From: Tetmemena sp. SeJ-2015
Lineage: Eukaryota; Ciliophora; Spirotrichea; Sporadotrichida; Oxytrichidae
Direction: 5' to 3'
DNA: 28,227 nt
NCBI GenBank assembly: GCA_027382625.1
Contig: JAJKFJ010023848.1
Location: 1-28,227, forward strand
The position numbers and the translations under genes were made by a program. This document shows positions 1-9,529 of this stretch, piece after piece (positions within the stretch are counted from its first letter, which is position 1; every line of letters begins with the position of its first letter). Under the pieces are notes generated by a model, which was not told where the DNA came from, did not search any database, and saw nothing but the letters and a program-made list of their open reading frames with translations.

Positions 1-281
1 TTAAAAAATTTCAAGGTTGCACGGTAGGTGTAAATTAAATTGGTCAAAAAAATTTCCCCAAATTAAATTGAAGATTTAATTTGATAATTTCAATTTTACA
101 CTTCATTCTGATTTCTACAATAATAAATTTTAGCTTATGACTTTGATTTACACTATTTTTGAAGAAAAAAAAAACATTTTAGGAATTACGGAGTAACACC
201 TCGGACCAGTAATAAAACATCTTCATAACAAGCTTAATTTCGCCCAATACACACGTGTAAGCTAATTACCTTAGTTAATCA
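1..281. other. AT-rich non-coding stretch
   Basis: I see no convincing reading frame, repeat or RNA here. The sequence is very AT-rich and fits intergenic or germline-limited DNA. Confidence 0.4.
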
Positions 282-561
282 ATGATACCGCTCTCATTTG
301 AAGACGAGAGAAAATCTCCTGTAGTACTTGACTTCTTATCCCCTTCAACTCTCACTCTAATATATTTTAATCTGCTAGTCTCAGATGGGCAAAAAATACC
401 AAATCAGGTGTTAGCTGATTCAGAAAAAATACCCAACTGCTTTCCATATTTAATATATCTGAATGACTCCTTTGTATAAGGCGATCAACATTAAATAACA
501 TGAGTTGATCATTCACCAGTGTTCCAGGCCTTACATGAGCACCTTCTAAGCTTGTAAACAC
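282..561 (-). CDS. possible coding fragment, strand uncertain
   Basis: This is a less AT-rich patch. On the minus strand a frame from 561 reads through FVFTSLEGAHVRPGTLVNDQ and a stretch containing SSWVFFLNQLTPDLVFF, then meets TGA near 375; the same frame is open again after it (ELKGIRSQVLQEIF). The plus strand is also open from an ATG at 282 (MIPLSFEDERKSPVVLDF). The minus reading resembles the hydrophobic, Asn/Ser-rich gene A fragments further right, so I favour it weakly. It could be a further MDS of gene A or a chance frame. No family recognised. Confidence 0.3.
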
Positions 562-1665
562 GAATTGATTTTATTAGTCTGAAGAATACTTTATTAATCT
601 GAAAAAAAAAATGTCATGAGAAACTTCTATTAAATAAGAAATTATGAATAATCCATCAATATTCACATAGCTAAACAAATAAATAATTTGATATCAAATT
701 GATTTCCAACTATAATGTATAAAATTATTATCTTGATAAATTAAAGACCCCAAGAGAGGAATAAATATTAATTTCAAAAAGAGTAAAAAGTGGTGGCATA
801 AAATATTAAAATGCAGATATTTCACGTTATTAAATGAGGCATTGAGAAACTTACTTTATTTATAGTAGTGAATCCTCCAATACCACTAGCTAAAGAATAA
901 TTCCCATAAAATAAATAACAATTACTTCTCTTTAAAACATCTAAATATATAATTATATTCAAACATCTTGGGAAAATTAAAGCTGAGAAAAATTTTACTC
1001 CTGAAAACCTTAGAAAAATAATTCAAGACTTTTAATTTTTAGCACATGCATCTAAATTAAAACATTCATGAGCCCACATTATGCATCTTACACTCTTGAA
1101 CTTAGTGACTTATTTCTAAGTTAATATCATAACCAAAAGCTCATTAAAATGTCTTCATCGAGAGGAGCTTTTAGTAATGAGTATATTATTTCAACAATAG
1201 ATATTCATTATTTTTTTCAGATTTTGCTACTTTATTTCCTTTTTTTATTCTCTAATGATATTTCTTCATCAAGATCTATCTAATATATCTAAAAGATTAT
1301 TTAAATTTGACTTGATTTTGCAAGAAAATTTATTTTAATCGGATTGAAATTCATTAAAGAGAAATATTTTCGATTATTAATAATCAAATCCCATTATTAA
1401 AAAACTATTAAGATGAAATTTTCCTTTAATTAACCTATAACTTATGTATAAAACAATTTTATATGATATTTTCTTTTGCGAATAATTAAAAAATTATTTG
1501 ATCTTTAAATTCACAAAAAATTTCGATTTCATGGGCCAATTAAATTTTAATTTTTTCACTCCAAAAATTTATGAGTTAGAAATTGAATTTACTTTTTTTA
1601 TAATAGAAGTACACTAAAATATTTTAGTCTTATTTAATTGATAATTTTATGGTTTTTAACAAATA
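562..1665. other. AT-rich gap without a supported gene
   Basis: Over a kilobase of very AT-rich DNA. A minus-strand frame free of TGA runs through much of 1270-1670, but its composition is low-complexity Lys/Asn/Phe/Ile and it probably reflects the rarity of TGA in AT-rich DNA. I infer germline-limited or intergenic sequence. Confidence 0.4.
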
Positions 1666-2030
1666 ATGAAATATCCATTATTCTAAACTGTAGCAAGACC
1701 ATTTATCACAGCAACTATTTGGTAAAATGAGCAGTTTTCAATTTCAACGACTGAGAAGTAATGGGCAAAGAAAATTCCACCATTAAAGCTATTAGAGTAG
1801 TTGAAAACTGAATTCTTTACCTAAACATAGGCATATTCAAAACATTTATTTATAAAAAATTGCTTATATTGATAGTCTGCTAAGATAACGCTTCCTCTTT
1901 TCTTAGAGAAAGTGCCATTTACTAAGCTATCTATGAGGTAGAGTTTTGCGTTTTCTCTTACTGTAAAGATAGAGGTCTGATAGGTGTAGTAATCATGTAT
2001 GTACATTTCTGTGACAGTCATTAAACATTA
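1666..2030 (-). CDS. gene A fragment: beta-helix-like repeat segment
   Basis: With TAA/TAG as Gln, the minus strand is open through about 120 codons. It includes TSIFTVRENAKLYLIDSLVN, SVFNYSNSFNGGIFFAHYF and VEIENCSFYQIVAVINGLA. The short alternation of beta-prone and Asn/Ser/Gly turns, with a 'GG' and an 'xIxNCxF' motif, is typical of right-handed parallel beta-helix repeats in large ciliate surface proteins. Several Gln codons are TAG or TAA, so the standard code would break the frame. It is most likely an MDS of the same gene as the minus-strand fragments at 2.6-10.8 kb. A specific function cannot be assigned. Confidence 0.6.
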
Positions 2031-2559
2031 ATATATTAATTACGAGTGCAAGATCTTTCCTTTCGATATTTGCTGGCTCTAAGATTATTCCACCAGCAAT
2101 CGTTGTTTAAATTTGAGAATTTTTCATGAGAATAGGATATTTAAGATTGCACTTAAAGTAGTAAAATAATAAAAACAAGGGATAATTTAAAGAGAGTTAA
2201 AAATTAATTTACATTGGGGAGAATCCAATAAGCAAATTTAAAACACAAAAATCACAAAATTGATTAGGTCAAGAATTATTATTAAAATTAGCTATAAACC
2301 ATATATATCCTAAAGTTATTAAGAGATAAAGAGCTAGAGAAATAAGCGAATCAGCTGCAAATTGTAAAAGAAGGAGCGCCTTTTTTTAATTTAGTGGCTT
2401 TTAATGGGCTTTCCAATTCTTAAAGTTTTCATCTTTTTTTTCTCTAATACTTGAGATACCTATTATTAAAGATAACAATATCAATTCTTAGCAATCAAAG
2501 ATTATTTAAAATTTTATAATATTTAATTTATATTTGAATAATATTTTATTTACCTCTCT
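2031..2559. other. AT-rich spacer (probable IES)
   Basis: About 530 bp between two gene A fragments. It contains long A/T runs and no frame I would defend. Its position between two minus-strand beta-helix segments makes an eliminated spacer the simplest reading. Confidence 0.4.
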
Positions 2560-2818
2560 CAAATATAATTTTAAAAAAAAATTACATTTTTATTCTTCTT
2601 CATATTAAATTCTTTTAATATATTGGGTTTGATTATCATATATAGAGTTTTGGTATGTGTAATTCTAAAAAATGATCTGCGCGTTTCCTTCATATATAGA
2701 TGCATCGAAGTAGCCAGCAAACATTTCATGCCTAAATGAAGGATTATTCTAGATAGTGACATCTTAGAATTTCAATTCATAAAGAGAATAAAGGTGTTCA
2801 TTAGAAAATACACTTCTA
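2560..2818 (-). CDS. gene A fragment: beta-helix-like segment
   Basis: The minus strand is open from about 2818 and reads SVFSNEHLYSLYELKFQDVT, then IQNNPSFRHEMFAGYFDASI, then YEGNAQIIFQNYTYQNSIYD. This beta-strand/turn rhythm with IIFQN and VTIQN motifs matches the other gene A fragments. Another minus frame begins at the ATG near 2762, but its composition is poorer and I treat it as a shadow. Gln codons are mostly TAA/TAG. The left end runs into poly-A/T DNA near 2570, where the retained segment probably stops. Edges are approximate. Confidence 0.55.
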
Positions 2819-3199
2819 AGAATTAAATTTGACTAAATCTTGTTATTTATATTACATTGTAATTAAGTTCATTTTATATCTTCAAATTTTTCAATTATTT
2901 TATACTTAAATAACTAAAAAACCATGATAAGGTATAAAATTAGAAAATTTTTGTGATGATATTGAGAGATACTAATTTGTATTTTTTTCTTGTTAAATTT
3001 TAGTATTCTAATTTGTATGTGAAATCTAAATATAAATAGGACAGAAATTATTTTTAAAGAATCGATTCGGATTTTACTTCTTATCACAGTGCTTTACTAA
3101 TTGGTCAAAACAAATAAAGGACACATTTTATTTGCTACTTTATTCCTTTCAATGGTTTTTTACTTCAAAATTAGAATTGAATTTTAAAATTGTAGCCTG

Positions 3200-3465
3200 T
3201 TCTCTGTTCAGAGTACCTCAAAGAGATCATTGAAGATGCACACAGGAAGAGATTCTAAGTAGAGGAGAACGACCCAAAGAAGCAAGGAATAGTTATCAGC
3301 GACGAATGGTTTGAGCAGCTTCAGAAGTATCCCTACTTCTCTAGTAAGTTTTAGAGTTTAGCTGTGTAGAGAAACCTGGCACTGGCATCTACTTAATGAA
3401 GGAGAGAGCAAACGTATTCAGAGCACGGAAGCAAAATACAAGCATCGAGAGCCTCTTTTTTTAAT
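3200..3465 (+). CDS. charged coding segment on the plus strand
   Basis: The plus strand reads EYLKEIIEDAHRKRFQVEEN, then DPKKQGIVISDEWFEQLQKY, then PYFSS. After a frame change near 3343-3360 it reads CVEKPGTGIYLMKERANVFR and ARKQNTSIESLFF. The two halves join in frame if 17 bp between the TAG copies at about 3342 and 3359 are removed, giving ..YPYFSSCVEKPGTG.. The protein is charged and helical, unlike the surrounding minus-strand beta-helix fragments, and GC content is higher than in the flanks. The left edge follows a pyrimidine-rich tract ending in CAG, like a splice acceptor. It is probably an MDS or exon of another gene nested among gene A pieces. I do not recognise the family. Confidence 0.5.
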
Positions 3466-3614
3466 GTAAGAAAATATTTTTGTCTTAATTATGACTATTT
3501 TGTAATTTTTTCGATATTAAATTTCAGTTAAAAAGTATTAAAACTCAATAAATGTCTAAGTTTAAGGTATAATATTCTTATTTTAGGAAAGAGAATAGTT
3601 AAGAGCCTCATCAT
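3466..3614 (-). CDS. gene A continuation downstream of element M1-a
   Basis: Just left of repeat M1-a the minus strand is open and reads NDEALNYSLSQNKNIIP and onward. It is in frame with the gene A exon at 4031-4537 only after the repeat is removed to one TA, giving ..GFNHT|NDEALNYS.. The frame stays open until TGA near 3443. The true left edge is unknown, because AT-rich sequence follows and overlaps the end of the plus-strand segment. Confidence 0.4.
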
Positions 3615-4031
3615 TATAGCTTAAAATTTAATAAAAATGAGAATTAAATTAGATATTAAATTAAAATGGAATAAATGAGTGGCAGTTTAAGTGTGTCCAA
3701 TTTAAATAATAATTACACCATTCGATTCAGCATAAAATTCTAAGAACTTTTTATCCTTGTAACTTTTGAGTTGGGAACACTAAATCAAGAAATATAAGAA
3801 TCACAAGTTTTAATTAAGATGATGATGAGGAAGAATAATAATGCGCGCATCATATCTTGCTGATGAGAGGTCCAGTAGAGATTATAAAATGAGAAGCTCA
3901 TATTAACTTTTGAAGAGCTATCGAATAAGCTGTAGATCAGTGGCTGAATCTACGATTTCAACTGGCATGAATTTGTATTTGTCTTTTATTATTTAAACCA
4001 ATCACCGATTTAAATAAAAATTTCTACTCTA
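3615..4031 (-). mobile_element. M1-a: TA-bounded TIR element (MITE/IES), copy 1
   Basis: A 417-bp copy (both TAs counted) of a dispersed repeat found four times in the window, here in reverse orientation relative to copies 2 and 3. The ends read TATAGCTT at 3615 and, on the other strand, TAGAGTAG at 4031, each one mismatch from TAYAGYNR. Internal blocks shared with the other copies include CTTTTTATCCTTGTAACTTT near 3750 and GAAATCGTAGATTCAG on the minus strand near 3945. Removal to one TA deletes 415 bp and joins two gene A frames without a stop. I read it as a Tc1/mariner-type MITE that is eliminated as an IES. No transposase is encoded. Confidence 0.8.
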
Positions 4032-4537
4032 GTGTGGTTAAATCCATTGAAGTAAAACATGTTTGCGTTTGAATCAGTGTAATATACATTTTGAATCAAA
4101 GAGTTGGTATTGTTAATGTCCAGATTTAGTTTGTTTATTTTAATGAGGTAAGCTTCTTTCTGATCTCTCTTGTATATTAGATACACTTTCTCGAAAATCA
4201 ACATTAAATAAAATCAAGTTCTTGAAGCTCAGACTGTTAGTTAGTTATACGAATAACCCAGTTTTAAACTATTAAATGCATTTTATTAAAGTAAAATATG
4301 CGATAGTTCCATAGTCAATTAAAGCTAAAGAGGAATTAAGAAATCTGATGATATTCTTACTGAGGTTATAAAAGATCAGAGAATCTACTGAGATTTTAAA
4401 AACATGGACGTCAAATTTGACTATGAAGTTTTGGTATATAAAGCAATCTTTGATGACAATGTTGTTAATAAAAACGCTGGATGTTGGATTCATATCACTA
4501 ATTGAGAGTATAGACTGAATAACTTGATTTTTAAGCA
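4032..4537 (-). CDS. gene A exon: beta-helix domain
   Basis: This is the best-supported part of gene A. After the 34-nt intron it reads LLKNQVIQSILSISDMNPTS, SVFINNIVIKDCFIYQNFIV and ISVDSLIFYNLSKNIIRFLN, classic beta-helix rungs. At 4194-4217 the frame breaks. Two 8-bp copies of TTGATTTT (minus strand) lie 16 bp apart, and collapsing them restores ..SLSFKNLIFEKVYLIYKRD.. and the frame then continues through INKLNLDINNTNSLIQNVYY to FNGFNHT at the edge of repeat M1-a. It is probably an extracellular repeat domain of a large membrane protein; no enzymatic motif is seen. Confidence 0.7.
4194..4217 (-). other. micro-IES with 8-bp direct repeat
   Basis: AAAATCAA occurs at 4194-4201 and again at 4210-4217. 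Deleting one repeat plus the 8-bp spacer (16 bp) corrects the gene A reading frame at the point where it breaks. Paired short repeats at MDS/IES junctions ('pointers') are a known hallmark of spirotrich germline genes. An assembly error or old duplication is an alternative. Confidence 0.5.
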
Positions 4538-4571
4538 CTAAAATAAATTAATCTTATTATATTTCTCTTAC
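4538..4571 (-). other. 34-nt intron of gene A
   Basis: On the minus strand the segment starts GTAAGA and ends TTATTTTAG. Removing it joins NNFDAQNII to LLKNQVIQS in frame through a split TTG codon. Size and borders fit ciliate spliceosomal introns. Confidence 0.65.
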
Positions 4572-4673
4572 AAATTATATTTTAGGCGTCAAAGTTGTTA
4601 ATCCTCAGTACATCTATGTCCTTAAAGATAAAAGGGCTCTTGATAAGTTGGGTTGTGTCGCAGTAAAATAATA
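4572..4673 (-). CDS. gene A exon upstream of the 34-nt intron
   Basis: The minus strand reads FYCDTTQLIKSPFIFKDIDV then LRINNFDAQNII up to the GTAAGA donor at 4571. The 'SPFIFKDIDVLRINNFDA' pattern is a typical beta-helix rung and is in frame with the next exon. The plus strand of this stretch is also open (VKVVNPQYIYVLKDKRALDK), but the splice-consistent minus reading is preferred. The right edge is unclear. Confidence 0.55.
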
Positions 4674-4919
4674 AATTCGGTAAATTATAAATTTTTAATT
4701 TGTATGTTAAAAATATATTTTAGTCTTTCTAAAGGTATTCTGATAAAATTTGTTTATTTAAAAATTAATTTTTTTACTATAAATAGAAATATGAAGTAGA
4801 TTAGATTATTAATTGTTAAGTTATTTTTTGATTCAATCTCAAATATTCCTTGCTATAAGATTGAAGCGGTAACATTTTTGAAGTTAATTTAAAATGAAAT
4901 ATTATTTGTATTATTTATA

Positions 4920-5060
4920 AGTTCAAGTAGTTGATGACTAGCTCTCTTTGTTGAGTAGCAATAGTTAGAACTGGGTTGAGAGTGAGGATATCTTAAAACG
5001 TTATATTTTGGCAAACGATAAATAATTTATGATCTATACTACTCTGTTCATATCTTACTG
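4920..5060 (-). CDS. gene A fragment
   Basis: Minus-strand frame reading FRAVRYEQSSIDHKLFIVCQ and NITFQDILTLNPVLTIATQQ. The 'FIVCQNITFQDI' stretch is beta-helix-like and matches the style of neighbouring fragments. A plus-strand frame over the same bases (WVESEDILKRYILANDK) is also open. I choose minus because the adjacent gene A fragments are on that strand, but this rests on composition only. Confidence 0.4.
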
Positions 5061-5261
5061 CACGGAAACATTAAATAAATTAAATAAATCGATTTTTATC
5101 AGATATGGAGAAGCAAATATAAATGAGAAAGTTTTTTGTAACTAAAATTACTCTAATTATCGAAGAAGAAAAGAAATTTTCATACAAATATGATTCGCTT
5201 ATTATAAACAAAAGTAAATTATTTCTTAACTTAATTTTATCAATTCTACCTCAGTCATTTA

Positions 5262-5522
5262 TTAGATTTTTATTCTAAGTAAATAAAACATCCATGATGG
5301 AATCTTCTGAGTAGCTTTGAATCATTATACCATAGCTAGATGCTGGGGAATAAAGATAAAATATTTGAATATTCTTGACCATGAATGTAGTTGTCTTCAA
5401 ATATGATAAATTAGGGAATGTCTTCAAACACGTCAACTCTTCCCATTAAAGTGACAATATTGGAAGTTCCATCTCCTAAATCCTTTCTGGTAATCCATTT
5501 TTATAATGTTAGTTTAAGCACT
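5262..5522 (-). CDS. gene A fragment: beta-helix-like
   Basis: The minus strand reads KWITRKDLGDGTSNIVTLMG, RVDVFEDIPQFIIFEDNYIH and GQEYSNILSLFPSIQLWYND, then TGA near 5262. The 'GDGTSNIVTL...FIIFEDNYI' pattern suits a parallel beta-helix. It is separated from the next fragment at 5550 by a few dozen AT-rich bases, so either a short intron or an IES lies between. No catalytic residues are recognisable. Confidence 0.5.
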
Positions 5523-5544
5523 AGTTTTAATTTAGTTTATTGAA

Positions 5545-5718
5545 AATGCAGTTAGAGACTGTAATGTTTAGATAAGAAATTAAAATAGATGAGAATATAA
5601 GTAGATAAATGAATTCTATAATAGCGTGTTTCTGCTACCCAATAGAGAAATGTTCCCCACTGAAATATTCCCTTGCTTGAAATCATTCATTTCCTCTTAA
5701 ACTCTATATTTTGATTTT
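5545..5718 (-). CDS. gene A fragment
   Basis: The minus strand reads KYRVQEEMNDFKQGNISVGN, then ISLLGSRNTLLQNSFIYLYS. Repeated N-I-S/I-S-L turns and 'NTLLQNSFIY' are beta-helix hallmarks. It lies directly upstream of the 5262-5522 fragment, in the order expected for a colinear minus-strand gene. Confidence 0.5.
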
Positions 5719-5719
5719 A

Positions 5720-6435
5720 TGATAAATCAAAAAATAAACTATAGTTTATAAATAAGATTATATTAAATTTATTTTCTTCAGTTTCATAAAAATTGTACTA
5801 AGATTCAATATAGATGACTAAATTAAGTATATTAGGCATTATATAATTGTTTTACCTTCTTGCTAAAAATCACAGGCAACTTGCATGTTTTAAAAAGAAG
5901 CATTAACTGAAACTTGACCTTTAAGGGATCAATTATTTATATCCAAATTATATCTTATTCAATGTTTTACAAATATTGTTCTCAATTTAATATGTTAAAT
6001 ATCAATTTTAAATTTTGATTAGATCCTCCTTAAAAAAATTTTAAGGTTTTGCTAAGAATTTTTCAGCTATTACATAATTTTAGTCGAATTTTAATTATAT
6101 CTAATTAATTTAGAAATTGTGGCTCGATTTTATATATTCTTTTTAATTATTTTGTATTTATAATTTTTATTTATTATTGTATGCTTAAGATCAATAATTA
6201 TAGTAATTACTGAGGAAGAACTAGCCAATATTTTAATTGGATAAAATATCTATTTTAATCATTTTTAAGAGAATTAATTTTTGTTCCTCCGTAATTACCT
6301 TAAATGATTTAAGAAGAATATTTTTTTAAAAATATTTTAAACAATTAATATACCCTTTTAAAATAGCAAACTAGTTAATTTCAATTAAAATTTGCTTTAC
6401 ATAATTTTAATAAAATTAAAAATATTTATTTTTTG
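5720..6435. other. AT-rich spacer (probable IES or intergenic)
   Basis: About 700 bp of very AT-rich sequence with long A/T runs. I see no coding stretch, inverted repeat or M1/M2 copy. It separates two gene A fragments. Confidence 0.4.
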
Positions 6436-6439
6436 ACTA

Positions 6440-6558
6440 GCCATACAAGGCAAGGTTAAATAAAAAGAAGTTAGAGTTTGAAATCTAAAATGTAGTGTTT
6501 TTCCAAGCCTCGAATATATGTCTGTCAATATCATACTCATTTTAATTCAACTCATCTA
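6440..6558 (-). CDS. gene A fragment, short
   Basis: The minus strand reads EYDIDRHIFEAWKNTTFQIS, then NSNFFLFNLALYGQ. The 'TTFQISNSNFFLFN' stretch resembles a beta-helix rung. It is short and surrounded by AT-rich DNA, so it could be a small MDS or chance. Confidence 0.4.
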
Positions 6559-6861
6559 TTAAAACTTGTTAAATATACATAGAGTACAATAAATGAGTGA
6601 GTTATTTAATAAAATTGGCTCCAAATAATGAAGACAGGAAAAATATATGCAAAATATTTTTAAACAGCGATATAAATTTTAATTTAAGATTCAAATTTAT
6701 ATATTCTTTAAATTTGTTTTCAAAAATCAATAATTTTATTGCAAAAATGAGACAGACCTGTTCTTGAAATCACAAATTAGAGTCCCTTTATAATGATATT
6801 ATGCTAATTTTTTAAAATTTTATGCCTTTTCAATTTTTGTAAATTAGAGCCTAACAAACAT

Positions 6862-7319
6862 TCACTATTCTTATAAATTCATTGTTTAATTAAATATTTT
6901 TTATCCTATCCAATAATTTATGGTTTATAGCTGAAATTTTAGTGAAATTAGTTCTAAGAGAGAGGTGAAAGTAAATTTTAATTGAAAGTAACTTACTTTT
7001 AAAATTGATGTTTGAAATTTTGAGATTGGAGTGATTTATTAAAAAGTATGACCTATCATAGAGTTGATTATAGTACGAGTCTAAATCAATTATCTAAATA
7101 AAAATAACTCACATTAAATCCATTTGATTTAGTAGCAAAGACTGATATCTGGGAGCAGAAGTTGAGTAAGTCTCATTGACTAGGATGAATCTAGTATTTG
7201 GTGATATTTGGAAGAGAGAATTTTTGTCCATTAAGATAGTCGCTCGTTTGAGAGTAGAAATGCCCTCAAAGTTGTTTGAGCTGTTATATAATTGAACGCC
7301 CCCTTTCGAATCTTGCAAA
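6862..7319 (-). CDS. gene A fragment: beta-helix-like, several short pieces
   Basis: From 7319 the minus strand reads DSKGGVQLYNSSNNFEGIST, LKRATILMDKNSLFQISPNT and RFILVNETYSTSAPRYQSLL. A TGA-containing break follows at about 7091-7111 (GTGAGTT..TTATTTAG, 19 nt, intron-like). Further pieces read IIDLDSYYNQLYDRSYFLIN and HSNLKISNINFK. A second intron-like segment at about 6957-6999 starts GTAAGT and ends CTCTTAG, and is followed by KLISLKFQLQTINYWIGQKI. The exact phase at the 19-nt break does not work for every reading, so an unrecognised IES may also be present. The hydrophobic start near 7381 is probably not a real N-terminus. Confidence 0.5.
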
Positions 7320-7556
7320 AATATGAAGAAAAATAAATTAATTCTTCTCAAAAAAATATGAAGAAAAAATAAAATTATCATAGCTTTAAAATAAAATACT
7401 CGGATATCTTTAATAATTTAATACAGGGTTTAAATCTATGTTAACTTTATTACGTCTCCATTTCTTGCTAGCATATATAACTAATTTAGTTAGAAATTGA
7501 TAGTAATACGATTTATTAACTAGTACTGAATAAGTGCTGGTTTTTAAATTGATTAT

Positions 7557-7940
7557 TATGGGATGAATGTGAATAGATTATCGGAGGTTGGTATTTCATA
7601 AATAAACAGAAAAAAATCATAATTAGTTAATTTATAATGAATATGAGCGAGACGGTGTATTCTATAAAATCTACAATACTCATATCTTCATTTTAGATCA
7701 ATCTAAGTACCTTGATCTGACTGAGTCCATTACAATTGATTGCTTCTTTCACCTTGCTTTTTCACTCATGGTAAAAGTAATAATTTTAATATCATTTTAT
7801 TTTAGAGGGAGATGATTAAGCGGAAAAGATATTTTTCTAAATAAAAGTCATACAGCCCTACTATTTCCCATTTGAAAACAGGATCCTAACCTTTCCGAAT
7901 TATCTCAGTCCTCCGATAATCTATTCACATTCATCCCATA
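7557..7940. mobile_element. M2-a: TA-bounded element with perfect 31-bp TIRs
   Basis: The 31 bp at 7557-7587, starting TATGGGATGAATGTGAATAG, recur as an exact reverse complement at 7910-7940. The element is 384 bp and begins and ends with TA. The terminal motif TATGGGATGAATGTGAAT closely resembles the ends of the element at 15531-16027. The interior has an open plus-strand reading, DGVFYKIYNTHIFILDQSKY / LDLTESITIDCFFHLAFSLM, followed by an intron-like GTAAAA..TTTAG gap and IKVIQPYYFPFENRILTFPN. The best call is a MITE-like, IES-type element. The alternative is an inverted MDS with a very long pointer, since the interior looks coding. Confidence 0.65.
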
Positions 7941-7957
7941 TTTATATTCCCTAAATT

Positions 7958-7994
7958 TTACTTTACTTTTACTTTAATTTACTTTACTTTAGTT
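7958..7994 (+). repeat. TTTAC microsatellite
   Basis: Imperfect array of TTTAC/TTTTAC units just outside the right end of M2-a. Low complexity; no function inferred. Confidence 0.6.
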
Positions 7995-7999
7995 AGGAA

Positions 8000-9529
8000 T
8001 TGAAGCTTGAAATAACGAAGAAAATATAAGAATGATAACTTTGAATCATAATGAAGGGACCTTCTCTGTAGAAGAACTATTGACAGAATTTTCCAAGAGC
8101 CATGGCCTGCATACACATCACTTAATTTAGCAGTGGATTAAAATAGAGAGGCTCTTTCAATTTTAAATTTTTTAACTCTTTATTAGAGGGAACATATTAA
8201 ACTTGGAAATTCTTTCAGATTTTTGCAGCTGGATTTCCACGCATCTACCGAATATATTAGATAGTGTATTTTTTTTCAAGCAGCTTCAAAATTATGTCAT
8301 TATAAAAAGTGAATATTAAATCTGCCATCGTAAATTCACTAATTTTCCCATTTTGGATAAATTAAACTTTGCTCTCATTAGCATATGCTCACGAATCCTC
8401 TTTCTAATAAAGTTTTAATTTATATCGTTAACATTAAGCTCATTATGTTAATAAATTTGAATCAAGATTGTAGACTCTATATGAATTATTTAGTTATCAA
8501 GGGATGAATTTTATGACAAGGCCTTTTAAATATTGGGCTCTTTCCCCAAACTTACCCGATTTCTAAATTTACATGAGATAGCAAATGCTGCAAGCCCTTG
8601 CTAAACTTTAATCGCAGAATAGTTTTAAAAAAAGACTTAATTCATTAATTTTTAATATAAGGTTTATTAACTGTGGCTGTTGTATTTTCCATGATGTATA
8701 TTCTTAAAAATATATAGTAAATTCATACTGCTTGAGCAGCATTTTGAGTTAAACAAATTCTAATTAATTTTGATAGATTTTGATATTAGACAATTTGTAA
8801 ATTTAAATTTGAGGAAAGTAATTGAAAATTTCAAAGAGAGCCGATTAAATATTTTTATAGGGGTGTTATATGGTACCCAGTTCTAGATAATTATTAGCTG
8901 AAAAGATAAAATAAATTAACTTTTATGCTGCGTCTGGGTCAATGAACATCTATTAAAAATATAATATTATTTCAAATGTCAAAATATTAATCGCAGATCC
9001 TGTGTTTAAATTAATAATTTCAAAATTATAATTAGGAGCAAGGTAAATTATTTTGAATAAAAAATATATAAGAGAGTGCGTTTTTTTTGCTAATACTTCA
9101 AAAATTGAAGACTTTACTCAGATTTATCACATATAATTTTTATGATTGGAACAAAAATTAGAGATGGACTGTCAATAAAGAGATAGAGTAAATTTATGTT
9201 AAAATTAATCACTACCAACTCCCTAGTTTGTTTATTGATAACTAGAGCTTAAGGGATTTAGAAGCCATGAATTAAAAAGCCTGGATCATCATTTCGATCT
9301 TTAAAGCTTTCTTCTTCCTCATGTTAAAAATTTTATGGAAGGCTAGTAGAATAAATTAGTTATAAATTAAATCATAAATATTCCCTCAGAAGCCATATCT
9401 CTTTATGCATAATTTAAAACATCTAGTTATCTAAAATTCCATAAGCTAACCAGATAAGTTACTTCGATATTTTAAATTAAAAATCGACAGATTTAAAATG
9501 GTGCGTATTCATTTCCTGAAAATGCATTC
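8000..9529. other. ambiguous stretch with open frames on both strands
   Basis: Long TGA-free frames occur on the plus strand (8032-8460, reading EGTFSVEELLTEFSKSHGLH; and a frame opening at 9242, reading SHELKSLDHHFDLQSFLLPH). Minus-strand frames over the same bases are equally protein-like (KFCQQFFYREGPFIMIQSYH near 8060; EEEESFKDRNDDPGFLIHGF near 9320). The plus frame from 9242 runs on through 9895, where the minus strand has a clear Cys motif, so that plus frame is at least partly spurious. I do not assign a gene. Confidence 0.3.

Noticed and set aside
2571..2762. Minus-strand frame starting MSLSRIILHLGMKC
   Set aside because: Another minus frame over the same bases (DVTIQNNPSFRHEMFAGYFD..) matches gene A in style and extends further upstream.
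4583..4690. Plus-strand reading VKVVNPQYIYVLKDKRALDK
   Set aside because: The minus reading joins in phase across a 34-nt GT..AG intron to the next beta-helix exon; the plus reading has no partner.
7109..7381. N-terminal signal peptide at 7381 (MIILFFLHIFLRR)
   Set aside because: The hydrophobic run comes from T-rich, repeat-like DNA just before the coding stretch starting DSKGGVQLY; it looks like intron or IES sequence rather than a true start.
7557..7940. 31-bp inverted repeat as a pointer of an inverted MDS only
   Set aside because: Its end motif is shared with the TIRs at 15531-16027 and it is TA-bounded, so a TIR element is the simpler reading. I keep the MDS idea as an alternative, not the call.
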